From NCBI GenBank assembly GCA_012932295.1, contig JAAONU010000009.1, positions 4,638,203 through 4,702,202 on the forward strand: DNA of 64,000 nt. The letters run 5' to 3'. Under the pieces are notes generated by a model, which saw only the letters and a list, made by a program, of their open reading frames with translations, was not told the DNA's origin and ran no database searches. This DNA comes from Cyclina sinensis (Eukaryota; Mollusca; Bivalvia; Venerida; Veneridae). Of this stretch, positions 1 through 11,635 are shown piece after piece; position 1 is the first letter of the stretch; the number at the start of each line of letters is the position of its first letter. The position numbers and the translations under genes were made by a program.

Positions 1-943
1 TTTTTCCAGCAGCTACTCCTGTAATGAAAACATCTTCAATATGTAGATATGGAAAATATTGCGCTGACTGGAGTATTTTTGGCACCAGGTTCCGTGTCAT
101 GGTGTATAGCGTTCCCTGGGCATAAGGTGGGTACGTGTCCAGTGGATATTCATCATAACTCACACCCCATTTACCTTTACGGTAAACTTTTAAATGTTTG
201 TCTGTACCATAAATTTTCCCCCAAACATTTCCTGTTTCAGATACAGCTAACATTTTTAGCTGTTCAAGTAAGATACTAATGTTTACAAAAACGTCATCGT
301 CTGCTTTCAAAATATAGGTCACGTGAGAACAAGACAAATCTATCCACTTTAGTGCATGTAATAATTTTCCTGTAAGATTGTAGTATGAGTCGACAATGTC
401 TATTTGTAAAATATCTGCGTGTGTCAAATGTTCTTTGAATATCTGTCTTTCGACGGTGTTGTTATCACTTGTTCCAAGAATAAACAATGTTCTTATTATA
501 CCATCAACTTTTCCTTCGTTTATTTTTGAGATTTTGTCACGTGACAGCTGTCCATACGTTTCCCGAATCGCCACACGCTCATCAAAACATCCTGTTCTCG
601 ATGGCACAAGAACTAACATGTAAGGACTATGAACATGACAAAATAAAACGTTTGAAATAAGAAACTTATTTTCTATGGCATATCTTGTTGCCTTCGGTGT
701 GGGGTAGAAATACACACATTCACTCGTATATTTACATACCAAGGAATTACATTCACCAGGACATGTCATCCATATATAACAAAGCAAAACGGTTACAAAA
801 CTCAACACAAGTAATAAAGTCGTTATAAAGTACGTGCTCCGTTTCTGCAAAAGGAACCTTAAGTATGAGATATTCTGTAAAGTTGGTGTGGCCCTGCTGG
901 CAATGTTCCCATTTATATTGTTCCATTTTATATGAAATTCCAT
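1..943 (-). CDS. Beta-1,3-galactosyltransferase-like (GT31) protein, 5' part, runs off left edge
   Basis: An uninterrupted minus-strand frame starts at ATG 943-941, follows an in-frame TAA and continues past base 1 (314 codons visible). Seen: a basic N-terminal stretch, one hydrophobic signal-anchor at about residues 38-60 (TTLLLVLSFVTVLLCYIW), then a Cys-containing stem, a VAIRETYG motif, KADDDVFVN with the DDD triad at residues 215-217, and IEDVFITGVAAG with EDV at 303-305. These are the ordered hallmarks of family GT31 galactosyl/N-acetylglucosaminyltransferases: DDD binds the metal and UDP-sugar, EDV lies in the acceptor region. Expected role: a Golgi type II enzyme adding beta-1,3-linked sugar to glycans; the exact donor and acceptor cannot be read. 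No intron interrupts the visible coding part, as is common in this family. A pyrimidine-rich acceptor ending at 953-955 suggests a separate 5'UTR exon. The C-terminus is outside the window. Confidence 0.93.
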   Translation of the reverse strand, partial: MEFHIKWNNINGNIASRATPTLQNISYLRFLLQKRSTYFITTLLLVLSFVTVLLCYIWMTCPGECNSLVCKYTSECVYFYPTPKATRYAIENKFLISNVLFCHVHSPYMLVLVPSRTGCFDERVAIRETYGQLSRDKISKINEGKVDGIIRTLFILGTSDNNTVERQIFKEHLTHADILQIDIVDSYYNLTGKLLHALKWIDLSCSHVTYILKADDDVFVNISILLEQLKMLAVSETGNVWGKIYGTDKHLKVYRKGKWGVSYDEYPLDTYPPYAQGTLYTMTRNLVPKILQSAQYFPYLHIEDVFITGVAAGK

Positions 944-2033
944 TTATTTGACCTGAAAAAATATCATTCTGATTTTTAAAAAAATTGTTTCTTGCAACAG
1001 TTAAAACAGTTATTTTTACACGAATAAAAAAATGGCGATCATTCAAAAACGTGGTAGCCCTGAAGTGACACAGTTATTTCAGTTTCATTCAACACAACTG
1101 TCTCTCAAACTACTGGACAGCCTTGACTTGATAGCAACCGGTTAATCCGTCCAAATGTCAAGCGTTAACCCCCATGCCATGTCTGTTTTTCCTTGGTAAG
1201 GTCAGAAGAGGCTTCCACAGGTAGAAAACAAACGTAGCTATATACCAATGTCTTTTTAATTTGCAAAAATAAATGTTAATGTCCACCTTTATCCGGAGTT
1301 TAAAGTGGTGAAAGATGAAAAGATGTCGTATGCCATATTCGAAAATTCAAGTCTACAGACATTAGATGCGCTGTTCGACCATTTTGGAAAAATCTGCTGG
1401 GCGAATGTCTTTTGAACAAAAATATGCATAAGGCTTTAGCAGCTTGCTTTTTGTCTTAGCCACTATGTATAATAGTTATCAAAAGCGGAATGCGCTTTTA
1501 CTCCGGACATGACTTTATACCATTAAAAAGATCACGACTGGTTGGACACACGTCATATTCAAGCATATTTGCCCACTGTCAGGTACTTTTAGAACGGTCA
1601 TCGACAGTCGTTTGTACGGGAGAATGTACGTACTGGCTTCTCTGCAGATTGAGCTTAGTTTGGACGTTCTTTTTTTAGGCTATTGATTTCGTCAGTCAGA
1701 ATTTGCGAAAAGGTAAATTTCACGTCTTGTAAATTATTACGTCCATACTCGTTGTCAGTAATTTCTATAGAAAACATTTTTTTTAAAATTCATATAGGTT
1801 GAACCCCTCTTTTTCGATAACTTACAGAGCAATAAAACCAATCCCTGTGCCGAAATAATGGGGTATTAGTGTTGGTAGCAAAGCTCGAACCTATGACCTT
1901 CCATCATCGTGAATTAATAACAAGTCAATGATCTTACCATTATTCTAAGATATTAATGGTTCAATATGTAAGTCTGGCTGTCGTTAATCACGTTTGAAAA
2001 TCAAAGATAAAATATAGAATAAAATAATATTAC
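944..2033. other. Non-coding stretch upstream of the glycosyltransferase
   Basis: AT-rich sequence with no supported exon. The part nearest 943 should hold the 5'UTR acceptor and an intron. A degenerate tRNA-like B-box lies near 1890 (listed separately). Short frames here have no codon periodicity or recognisable domain. Confidence 0.5.
1850..1940 (-). repeat. Degenerate tRNA-like SINE fragment
   Basis: On the minus strand the segment reads GGTCATAGGTTCGAGCTTTG, matching an RNA polymerase III B-box (GGTTCGANNCC) with the usual preceding purines. The A-box side is poorly conserved. It is probably a decayed tRNA-derived SINE rather than a functional tRNA, as no cloverleaf with paired acceptor ends is visible. 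Confidence 0.35.
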
Positions 2034-2455
2034 CGAAACATATAGATTAAATAGAAAATGAAACAATATATTTACGTAAACACATAGATTAAATGTAAAA
2101 TGAAAACTGTATTTACTTAAACACATAGATTAAAGTTAAAATGAAAACTACATTTACTTAAACACATAGATTAAATTCAAAAGGAAAACTATATTTACTT
2201 AAACACATAGATTAAATATAAAATAAACAATACATTTACCTAAACACATAGATAAAAATATAAATGAAAACTTTATTAACTTAACTACACAGGTTAATGT
2301 AAAATAAAAAATATATTTGCTTAAACACATAGGCTAAATATAAAATAAAAACTATATTTACTTAAACACATACGTTAAATTTAAAATAAAAAAATATATT
2401 TACTTAAACACATAGGCTAAATGTAAAATGAAAACTATACTTACTTTAACGCATT
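2034..2455. repeat. Minisatellite, about 42-bp unit, about 10 copies
   Basis: Tandem, imperfect copies of a unit containing the core TTTACTTAAACACATAGATT followed by AAATATAAAATGAAAACTA. Copies differ by scattered substitutions and small indels, so it is old. No coding capacity. Confidence 0.85.
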
Positions 2456-2744
2456 GAGATTCGGAGTAGAAATACAGAATTTGTTGTTACTTCGTTATTT
2501 TTTTTCAGACATCCAAAATGATAGTTTGAATAATGTTTTTGGCGAAAATATCTTACAATAGATTTGATATTATATACATTAAAAACAGCAGAAGAATGAA
2601 TTTAGACCATAGGATTGTTGTTTATTGTAAACGTTGTAACTGATATTATGTATATTGGTAAAGGAATTCAGACGTTTCCCATATAAGGCTAAAAAGGTTA
2701 GATCGCTCGAAAAATTAATCTTAATCAGTTGATTGATAACAAAA

Positions 2745-2949
2745 GAGATATGGGGTACTTAATGTATAAAGATATGGGGTACTTAATGTATAAAGATATG
2801 GGGTACTTAATGTATAAAGATATGGGGTACTTAATGTATAAATGTATAAAGATATGGGGTACTTAATGTATAAAGATATGGGGTACTTAATGTATAAAGA
2901 TATGGGGTACTTAATGTATAAAGATATGGGGTACTTAATGTATAAAGAT
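2745..2949. repeat. Minisatellite, 24-bp unit, 8-9 nearly identical copies
   Basis: The unit AGATATGGGGTACTTAATGT plus ATAA repeats almost perfectly, with one irregular copy near 2838-2848 where a short segment is doubled. High identity suggests recent expansion. Because 24 is divisible by 3, both strands show spurious repetitive open frames (8-residue period on the plus strand); these are not genes. Confidence 0.93.
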
Positions 2950-3864
2950 GTATGCTCTTTCAGCAGCCTGTCTAAAGGCGTGCTAATATTGATAAATAGT
3001 AATCTTGAATTCAAAATTCAAAGTATAGGAACCGATCAACACAGCATTTTTCATTATTATACACGCATTGCTAGCAAAAAGGAATATAGCCTCAGGCTTA
3101 AGATATGAATCATCTTCATTGTAAACTTGAAAATCATTATTTATTAACAATTTAGTTTCATTCGTTTCCATCACTGAAGCAAAGGTTCATATACCCATAG
3201 ATCCACAAAGTTACCCTTACATTTCGATAACAATAAATTTACCCACACATTAAACTGCATTGTATGTGCTGTTCTGTTATAAACTTTTTTGTCGTGAAAA
3301 TATAACGGTATTTTTTTTTTGTTTTATTATGCAAACATGAAAGGCCAGGGTTCCATCTATTGTGACTCTACTCTGAAACTTATTCAAATGTAACAAATTT
3401 CAAGGTTTTAAGTAAATATGTCTTATTATCTGAAATGAAAATCGAGACGGATAGTGCATTGACTTGTACATTGTATATTTGATTCAAAATCATTATTGGA
3501 GTTAGACTTTCTGAATAGAATACGTGTTTATTTAGGGCACAACTAATGTTCTTAGTTTGACTGTCCTAAGCTTCCTAGAGTATTCAAATAATTTGAATTC
3601 ACAAGCTTGAAAAGATCGACTGTTTGACTTGTTGTTGTTTTTTCCATAATACTCTGCAAAGTAATAAAACGTTTAAATGTCATTTTTTTAATTAATACGC
3701 TGTCACGTGACCGATTTTGGTTTGAAGCCAATAATTGATGCATCCTTGGCCGCTCACATTCAAGTATAAAACAAAGGAGCATATGGTCAGGTCATGTTTT
3801 TGTTTTAAAGAAAAAGAAATAGGTCATTAATGAGCAATAAGTAAAATGAGTAAAGTAAAGTGCT
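2950..3864. other. Intergenic, nothing recognised
   Basis: AT-rich sequence with short open frames on both strands, none with a recognisable domain, plausible splice signals or codon bias. Confidence 0.5.
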
Positions 3865-4113
3865 TGTTTATTATAGTGTCACCCCTACTGAAAGGGCCAG
3901 CCTCCTTGGCTTATGAGACACCTTCTATTAGTGTACACATTTACTCCCCGATTCCTTATCGTATGTGCCAGGCGCCAGGCGGACAGCCAACCATTCTTTA
4001 ACTAGCTGGTGGCTCACCAACCGGTCGCATCAGACAAGCCCCTACCAGGAATCGAACCTTCGACCTCCCACTGCGTAAGCGGACGCCATAACCACTAGTC
4101 CACAGAGACGGCA
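3865..4113 (-). repeat. tRNA-derived SINE
   Basis: Read on the minus strand from about 4112, the head contains TGTGGACTAGTGGTTATGG (A-box TRGCNNAGTGG-like) and, about 35 bases on, AGGTCGAAGGTTCGATTCC (B-box). The body continues to about 3865. This is the layout of a pol III-transcribed tRNA-derived SINE. Acceptor-stem pairing expected of a working tRNA is absent. Confidence 0.75.
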
Positions 4114-4179
4114 ATAATAACTATGATATGAATCTAGGCCTAGGTACATGAAAGAGCCAACGGACAATCATTTGTGTTG

Positions 4180-4265
4180 ATGAAGCGTTATGGTAGAGCG
4201 GAGATCGAACATAAGAGCCCTGCCTTAAAGATCCTGTGCGCTACCACAAGACCACTGATCCACCA
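4180..4265 (-). repeat. Second tRNA-like (SINE head) fragment
   Basis: The minus strand reads ATCAGTGGTCTTGTGGTAGC then TTATGTTCGATCTCC, an A-box/B-box pair spaced like a tRNA. It lies about 70 bp from the previous SINE in the same orientation, but the sequence differs, so it is a separate family or an older copy. Confidence 0.5.
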
Positions 4266-4996
4266 TTTTTTCTTATTTCTTAGCTGACGCAAAGGATGTA
4301 CACTGATAGTTTATACAAAATTGTATTTAAAACGAAATCTTTGAATAAATTTTATTTTTCGCCTAGCCTGATTATCGAGTTTTTTTCTCTTCAGAACCAA
4401 ATAATAACTTGATATTCCCTGCAGATTTTTTGTCCTCGTCTACAAAAAGGCTTTTACACTATTTTTGAGATATCAGTTACACGTGTAATGAACTTGTGAT
4501 TGTTAAGAAATGGTGTCGGATAAATATTTGCCTTTTGTGGCACTATTTTGTTTTCTTCAGCATTTAGGTAAAGAAATATTCCATAATACTTAGTAATATT
4601 GGAAGAAGAAAAAATGATAGACATGTGAATTAATTAATCAGTTTTTTTTACAAAATAGATTTGAGAAGAATCTAGAATAAATCTTACAATTTTGTTATTA
4701 GGAGTGTATTAGAAAATGTCAAAATATAACGACAAATGCTATTTTAAAATGAATAAAAATAGTGTGGCTCTTCAACAATTAATTATTGTTTTTTTTTTTT
4801 GTATTAGATAATTAATCAAAGCACTTAAAGCGCTGAAAGACTGTCGGCTTGGCAGGAGGCCAACGTTTATGCCGAGGCTAATTAGCATCTGCATTTTTAG
4901 AATCAAGCCAATCTGCAAGAGTGTCAGTTGAAGTCAACTTAAAAAATTATGTCATGTAAAATAAAAGTATTATATTATAACTTGTCATTTCATATT
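4266..4996. other. Intergenic, nothing recognised
   Basis: AT-rich, with several homopolymer runs. No exon, RNA gene or repeat family supported. Confidence 0.5.
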
Positions 4997-5059
4997 TATT
5001 CGTTCGTTCGTTCGTTCGTTCGTTCATTCATTCATTCATTCATTCATTCATTCATTCAT
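4997..5059. repeat. Microsatellite (CGTT)n then (CATT)n
   Basis: About seven CGTT units pass directly into about eight CATT units, a compound tetranucleotide microsatellite. A CT dinucleotide run with GGTC repeats follows at 5095-5135. Confidence 0.95.
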
Positions 5060-5091
5060 ATTTTAGTAATTTATCGAACCAGTAAGTCAGT

Positions 5092-5094
<3 letters not shown>

Positions 5095-5126
<32 letters not shown>

Positions 5127-5135
5127 GTCGGTCGG
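5095..5135. repeat. Microsatellite (CT)n followed by (CGGT)n
   Basis: A run of CT dinucleotides to about 5122 followed by three GTCG/CGGT units. Confidence 0.93.
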
Positions 5136-6628
5136 CGTTACGGCCAAAGCCATGTTACATTTACCAAAGAAAAATCTACCTACACTCACAAGAACTACAA
5201 TTTTTGGTTAAAGAAAGAGCGATTATTGACATATAAATTTATGTCTACATTCTTTTAGACATTTATCGTATAATACGTGTGTATAATTTGTTTGCTATAG
5301 CCAACCATTGGCATTTTGCATCATAAACTCGTCTTGTTTCGGAGAAGTTCTGCGGGCAGAATTACTGCTTAATGCCATCGCATGTGGCAGCACTGCAGGT
5401 ATGACTCCACTTAATAATACCTGTTGACCATCTCTCAGTTTTCTGAAATTTAATTGGCTAATTATAATAAATGCTTGTCGTCAATTGCTTAAATATGCAA
5501 AAGAATATTGTGGCTTCGAATTCTTCATCAGCAATATTAAAATCAGGAATAATCAATGAAATTAGAATTATGTGCACAAAGTTTTCAGAAATTTCCATGG
5601 ATTCACGTAAATCAAGGAATTAGTGCCTTTGGCTGGTTAATACGAAACTTAAGTATCACAAATGCTTTTGTGTGTCTAAGGTAGACCTGACCGAAAAACT
5701 AATGCTATTAGTCAGATGAATGTTGTGATTAGCTTCAAATACCAGGACGTAGACCATACGCTACTGCTACATTGTGGTTGCTGGTGGGATTGCAGTTGTT
5801 ACGTGAAGTAACACATTGAAACTATTTAAGTTTCTGTAAGATCTTCTGTATGATATCTTGTAGATGAAGATAAAAGCAATATAAGCAGTGGAAGCTCTAG
5901 TTACTGTCGTGCTTTGATTTTTTTACTCCAGGTCGTATAAGGATATGTTTATTTGTTTCGTACAATATTTTTAATAAAACGAGCAGCATATGACCAGATT
6001 ACAAGACGATTTATTGCGTATTTAGCAACGATTGAACCACCATGTTTGAAAACTTTGATTTTATTTGCTATTAGAATTGCAGACTTTGGCATACCCATCT
6101 ATTCAATAATCGACGTGTGCATCTGATTGATTCTACGTATCTAAGACACAAGCAGATAGGCTGCATTATTGAATAATGATGAAAATATTTACATATTGTT
6201 GTTTCAAATTTGTATTCTAAATTGTTATAGAAGTATAAATCAATTTCCAAACTGAAAACGCTATGATAACTTGTTTAGAAATTACTAGGTGTTTTGTCTT
6301 ATGTTGCTTAATTCGCAATTTCGTGATATAATACTACAATCTGTCTGTTTTACTGTTTCCTCACGAAGAACTGTCCCCTAAGCTGCTTCAGTAATAAAGA
6401 AGGGCAAACATGTTTTTCATTTGTTCGTAAAAATCTTTTTTCTTGAACTGTAACTACGAAATGCCTAAAATCTTCAGAAAAAAGCTCCAATAGTGGAATA
6501 GTGCTCTAAATATATGCGCCAAAAACATTTCTGGTGGAGTATCTTCCCTTCTCGTGCACGTGCGCGCGCGAACACACACACACCACGTTTGAGCGATAAA
6601 CTCTTTATCATTTATTTTTTTGTATTAG
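5136..6628. other. Upstream of cadherin exons; one weak exon candidate
   Basis: No clear exon. A frame between an acceptor-like TATAG (ends about 5298) and a donor GTATGA at 5400 is open, reads through a Cys-containing stretch, and ends in phase 1, which would fit the phase-1 start of the exon at 6629. It has no recognisable domain or start Met. A CA dinucleotide run lies near 6571-6582. Confidence 0.3.
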
Positions 6629-6893
6629 ATGCAGCTATCACGGACTGGACTGTCCCGTCAATAAATGGATCTGCCGACGGTAGTGGAGTAATTTTTGTCA
6701 GCGAAGACCAAACGACATGGTTCATATTTGATGATATTAACGCGGTGAGTGACACTGCAGCTGGGGCCACGCATTGCTGTTCATACACGTATGTTACTCA
6801 AGCGTACCCATTTAGTATTTTGACGGATGGTGGTGTTCAGGTGACGTCGACACTTGATTATGAGACAACTCAGAGCTACGTCGTTGTTGTGGA
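6629..6893 (+). CDS. Cadherin-like gene, exon A (first cadherin repeat)
   Basis: The acceptor TTGTATTAG precedes and the donor GTAAGTG follows. The 265-nt exon starts in phase 1 and ends in phase 2. It encodes the first part of a cadherin repeat, ending in the conserved LDYETTQSYVVVV strand. Confidence 0.8.
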
Positions 6894-9108
6894 GTAAGTG
6901 CAGTCTAACACAGTCCCGCTTTGTTAAGTTTTTGATCATAATGATTTTGTTGGAATTATTGCAAACTTGTGAAAAGTAAAAAAAAATGATTATATACCTC
7001 TATTTCCATATGTTTATTTAGATTCACCACAGCTACTTCAAAAAATATCGTCGACTACTCAAACATGAAAATCCGAAATGCGATGAGTACTTACGGTTTT
7101 CCATATCTTATTTAAAAAAAAAGAAAAAAAAGAAAAGAAAAACAGCATTCTTCGAAATGCAGCACTAAAAGAAACCAAAAAATACCAAAAACACTAGGAT
7201 TTACTTACAATACTTTCAGAGCTGAAGACAGTGTTGGGGGATTAGGAACAGCCACGGTTACATTTTTGGTGACAGATGTAAATGAGGCCACACCAGTGTT
7301 TGCTGAACTTACTTACAGTGCCTGTGCGTCAAATGGGTCAGAAGCAGGTGAATGAATTTGCTTTTTGGTGGAGCCGTCTTTTTTACAATACTGACTTAAT
7401 GCGTCATTAGCATACTGCCGGATAATCCGCCATTTTAAAATTAAATTGAAAGTTCAGCCTTATATTGTTAGGTAACCATTGGTAAAAGTACAGACTAAAA
7501 AATAACGACATTTCCGGTGCGCTTAAAATGACGATTTTTAAAAGTTGACATTTATTACAAAAATAAATAAATAAAAAAAAATTAAAAAAAAAAACTGACC
7601 ATGAAACTATCAACAGTGCCAACGAGTTTGAAGGATTCAGTAGTCATTAACATTTTCACTTTTTTCATCATTATCATCATTGTTAACATCATCATCATAA
7701 ATATCAGCGTTAATGTGTTTACTCTACAGATTCGGTAGTCACAACCGTTCAAGCCACGGACCAGGATACGAGTCAACAAGTTTCCTACAGTTTAACAGGT
7801 AAGTGATGGACGGGTGATTCAGGTGGAAGAAAGAGCGTAATAGTTCAGAAAAGTTATAGAAGATATTTAATAATTCAAAGCTCTCACTACTTTCAAAGTA
7901 ATGAATTCCATTTTATAAAAGAAATTACCCCACTCTTACACTTAAAATGCTTCTATAAAGAATTACATTTATTGACTCATGCTCCGGAACTGTTATTTTT
8001 AGTAAATCACTTGTCCTTTGATGAAGTTACACTAAACTTTCATAATTCGGTTAATTTAAATCAGACGTTGTGAAATGTATGGCTGATATATTGCAACAAT
8101 TAATGAAGTAAGTATAGTTTAGTACTTATTGTATTTATTACAATTACTTTGGTTAAGTCAAAGCATCCCTATAAACACTGACCAGCTTAGTGGTAGAAAT
8201 TTTATTTTGTCTACCAATAAACTTAGCTTGCGGGTGACACTGATTAACCTATATAACGTGTCATGAAATTTGAATTACAGTGCAGTGCAATCGGACAAAC
8301 TATAATTTCAACCACTAAGTACAAAGAATTTTCAGAAAAAAAGATCTTCTAGAAGAGAATAAATCGTGTCACTCTGAAGACAATAGTTAATGGTGTCTGT
8401 CCGTTCACATTTGAAAGGATTCTGGTTTTTCTGGTTTCTGGCCTTTAATGTTAAATAGCTTTACTGCCTTTCCTATTCAATAGGTTTCTGATCTTTCACA
8501 TTTATTTGGTTTCTGGTCTTTCAAATTTATTAGGTTTCTGGCCTTTTATCTTTAATAGGTTTCTGATCTTTCACATTTAATAGGTTTCTGATCTTTCACA
8601 TTTAATAGGTTTCTGGTCTTTCAAATTTAATAGGTTTCTGGTCTTTTACATTTAATAGGTTTCTGGCCTTTACATTTAATAAGTTTATGACTTTCTACAA
8701 TTGATAGATTTCTTGCTTTCCACGTTTAGTAGGTTTCTGATGTTTAAAATGATATTCTCTCTTAATCTAGAGTGAAAAGTTTCCCTGATGCTGCTGTTTA
8801 TTAGTATTGTTAGGTTATTGCAAGGCAAATGCAGTTTTTACTTTACAGGCGGAAATACAAACAGTGACTTCAAAATTGAGGCAAATACGGGAGAAATCAA
8901 GGTAAACACAGGCAAAACTCTGGATAAAGCAGAAACAGCTGCGTATAGTCTTATAGTTGAAGCGACCGATGATGGGTCTCCGCCTTTGACAGGGACCGCA
9001 ACCGTGTCCCTGACCGTTGGTGATTGTAGCAGTGCAACTCACGCAACAGCCAGTTTCGCGGCTATTTTTGTGTTTTTCTTAATACAAGCCTATTTTGTTT
9101 TCCAGTGA
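6629..9108 (+). CDS. Small cadherin-repeat protein with GPI-anchor-like C-terminus (3' four exons)
   Basis: Four exons join in frame: 6629-6893, 7220-7347, 7730-7798 and 8849-9108 (phases 1-2, 2-1, 1-1, 1-stop), all with AG/GT borders. The product has two cadherin repeats. Repeat 1 has LDYETTQSYVVVVEAED and ends in TDVNEATPVF, the classic DxNxxPxF calcium linker. Repeat 2 has VQATDQDTSQQVSYSLTGG, FKIEANTGEIKV, LDKAETAAYSLIVEATDDGS and a final beta-strand. After a Cys and a Ser/Ala/Thr-rich spacer comes FAAIFVFFLIQAYFVFQ and the stop, with no basic cytoplasmic tail, as in GPI-anchor signals. Expected role: calcium-dependent cell-surface adhesion. The 5' exons, including the signal peptide, were not found with confidence. 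Confidence 0.82.
7220..7347 (+). CDS. Cadherin-like gene, exon B
   Basis: The acceptor ACTTTCAG and the donor GTGAAT flank 128 nt. It completes repeat 1 (AED...VTDVNEATPVFAE) and begins repeat 2. The DVNE..PVF linker is the strongest cadherin signature in the gene. Confidence 0.85.
7730..7798 (+). CDS. Cadherin-like gene, exon C
   Basis: A short phase 1-1 exon (69 nt) between CTCTACAG and GTAAGT. It encodes SVVTTVQATDQDTSQQVSYS, matching the cadherin strand with the A-x-D-x-D calcium motif. Confidence 0.8.
8400..8745. repeat. Intronic minisatellite, 26-bp unit, about 12 copies
   Basis: Tandem copies of TAATAGGTTTCTGATCTTTC plus ACATTT lie in the last intron of the cadherin gene, ending about 100 bp before exon D. 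Central copies are nearly identical and the edges diverge. The pyrimidine-rich unit resembles repeated polypyrimidine tracts. Confidence 0.9.
8849..9108 (+). CDS. Cadherin-like gene, terminal exon D
   Basis: After the acceptor CTTTACAG the frame gives the end of repeat 2 (FKIEANTGEIKV...EATDDGSPPLTGTATVSLTV), one Cys, an Ala/Ser/Thr spacer and a 17-residue hydrophobic C-terminus before TGA 9106-9108. The hydrophobic end with no following basic residues favours a GPI-anchor signal over a transmembrane receptor tail. Confidence 0.83.
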
Positions 9109-9146
9109 GTATACTACATGTAGAAAAATTCCGCTAAAAACTAGAT

Positions 9147-9152
9147 AATAAA
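9147..9152 (+). terminator. Polyadenylation signal AATAAA after cadherin-like gene
   Basis: A canonical AATAAA hexamer lies 38 bases after the stop codon of the cadherin-like gene. It would give a very short 3'UTR. Confidence 0.55.
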
Positions 9153-11635
9153 GAAGCGGTCTTCATAGTGGATATTTATAATTTAGAAACAAAGAAGGAA
9201 GTCTTAATAATGGAAGTTTATTGTACCATTTTTAGCTCGTATCATATTAAAAAAATAAAATGAACGAAAGCATCGATAATAGAAAGGACCTTGCCAAAAG
9301 TGACAAAACTTAAAAAAAACTTTAAACTATGTTGATGACAGTTAAAGTACAAATTAAAATGAGTTCTTTATTGTAAATTTTGTAACCAGTTAAACATTTT
9401 GTTAGTAATGTTGGACAAAGTGAAGCTCTTATATTTACTTTGATTTCGACAGAACGCAAAAAAATATCCTATTTCTCGACAACAGCTTGTCAAAAACTTT
9501 GATGGGGAATATTCTATCACAAGAAGAGTGTCTTATGATCTAGCCTCGTTTTAGGCAAGAGAGCCTCGTTTTACAGTACAATTTTTATTGCTGTAAAATT
9601 TTATACTGAGAGAGATTGATGATTTATTCGTTCCAAAGCTAATTATATGCAAAACCGTAACTAGCGCTCGAGTGGTCTGAATAAAGGCACAGCCTCAGTG
9701 CGAGCTCTAATATTTAAATCACATTTTTTTAAAGACTTAGTACTGTTACTGATACGATATATAGAGCGTCTGCTGATCTAGATCATTTAGCCTCAATGTA
9801 TGCTCGAGAGCCTTGTTTCGGAAATTTTTCTTCCTGTGGGTTTTTAAAGCTGAGTCGCGTGAGTTTATAAAACTCATTTTACGCGTTACTGTTATCGCTC
9901 GTTTGACCGTTAGCGCTTGACTTTCAATGAAATACGAACAGAACACATGAATTTTTCTTTAGTTTCTAAATTATCAAATTCCATAACCCATGATGTTCTT
10001 TCTTTTTATTTCCAATGAACACTTACCATAACAATTGAAAGAAAGGTAGGTAAAGAAGACACTTGGGTTTATGTAAGTGCAAATATCGTTTTGGCAGAGG
10101 TTAAGACTTTTGTTCGTTAGATAATGTGTTTTTAACAGAATCTCAGAATATTGTTTAGTTATATATTATAGCTGAAGTTTGCTTTGAGTTTTTCTTATCT
10201 GTACTTTCGTTTGTGAGGGAAAAGACCACACTAACGAGATTTTGAACATCCTGTCCTATGGGTTAAGAGTGCTAGGAAGTAAACAATGCTCTAGACCACT
10301 GAGCCAAAGAAACAATTTCCTGTGGTAGTTGTTGCCAAGAGAGAAGTGCACTCGAGCGTAACACCTAGCACTTTAGATTGGAGAGAAATAGTCCCTTCTG
10401 GATTTGTTAAATTCATTTCTATGAGGAGCTGATAGAAAACCAAATATGCTGTTACTTTCGAAGAGGTTGAAAGTCTCTTCATTTCATTTTCAGCTGTTAG
10501 TAATAATTTCTAACTTCTTATTTCTAATTTCTAATGCCTGCATTAAATTACTGTTACCTATATTACGCCTATTAAATTGACATTAGAGTATTTGACAGTC
10601 CTTTCAATAGTTTATTGAAATATCAATGACAAACACTGAATACATAAGTCATAATGATCAAAGATTGGATTACCCACAACCTTGAGAAAGACAAACATGT
10701 GATTTACTGTTTAACCTTCGTGACGGAATACTCATTACATGAATTACAAATTATTAAACTGATTAGACAACCTCTCTTGGTCATTCAAAACAAGTGGTTT
10801 TGAGAACCTCGGACTATTTTGAATTCTTTTTAACAATGACATTGCCACCATTGGCTGGTCACCATGGAATAATGTCACATTGTCACGCAAACTGACATAG
10901 ATATTTAGTCCACTTACCTTGATGACCTTTGAAAAAAAATCAATGAACGACAACATCTATAGAATGTTTCTCTATAGTAAAAGAAAATTACAAATGCCTG
11001 TCACCTGGACAAAGAGTCTTAATCAGCTGTCAGTCAGAAAGTCAGTCAGTAAATAGCTGAATATCCATCTTTTTTTATTCTTTGCTTCGAGGCCCCTTTA
11101 TTTTCCACGTTACATATATGGAAATGGTCGAGGAGCGTCCCTATCCAGCCTCAAAAAGGCATATAAAACAGAAAATTTTACATGAAAAGTTAACAATATA
11201 CAAATATATAAATTGACATTTTTCCCAAAAGCAAACATTTAGTATAAAGCATTTTTCTATAAGTAAATACACAAAATTTCAAGTGTCATATGACGAGTGT
11301 TTGAAGGTTAACATAAATAATTAGCTAACCCTTTTTTTCTTGAGGTTTTCTTATATTTCATCTGTTCTTTGATGGTTTGGATAGGTGCATTGTTTAAAAT
11401 ATGAAGAGGTAGAATTCCTTGCTCAAATTTATATTTCTTATGAAATTTCCAAATAACAATTTGCATTCAAAAATATATGTTAATCAAATTGCATTCTGCC
11501 AAAGGCCTATTCTTCAAAACATAGAAATGTTAGTCTATCATTCAAACTGAAAGCTGAATATAACCACATATCGATTTAACCTCTAAAAAGATACACGTTA
11601 AAGTAATTACTTTATGTAACATGAGGGCCATGATG
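9153..11635. other. Intergenic, no gene seen
   Basis: No exon supported. A fragment near 10285-10310 matches a tRNA-like A-box on the minus strand (TGGCTCAGTGGTCTAGAGC) without a nearby B-box, probably a truncated SINE. The rest is AT-rich unique-looking sequence. Confidence 0.45.

Noticed and set aside
49..623. Two plus-strand open frames (76 and 75 codons)
   Set aside because: They lie antisense to the well-supported GT31 glycosyltransferase frame and show no domain.
753..1046. Minus-strand 97-codon frame
   Set aside because: Overlaps the glycosyltransferase start in another frame. The frame starting at 943 carries the signal-anchor and the catalytic motifs.
2721..3014. Repetitive proteins on both strands over the 24-bp repeat
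   Set aside because: The frames exist only because the repeat length is divisible by three; both strands are open at once.
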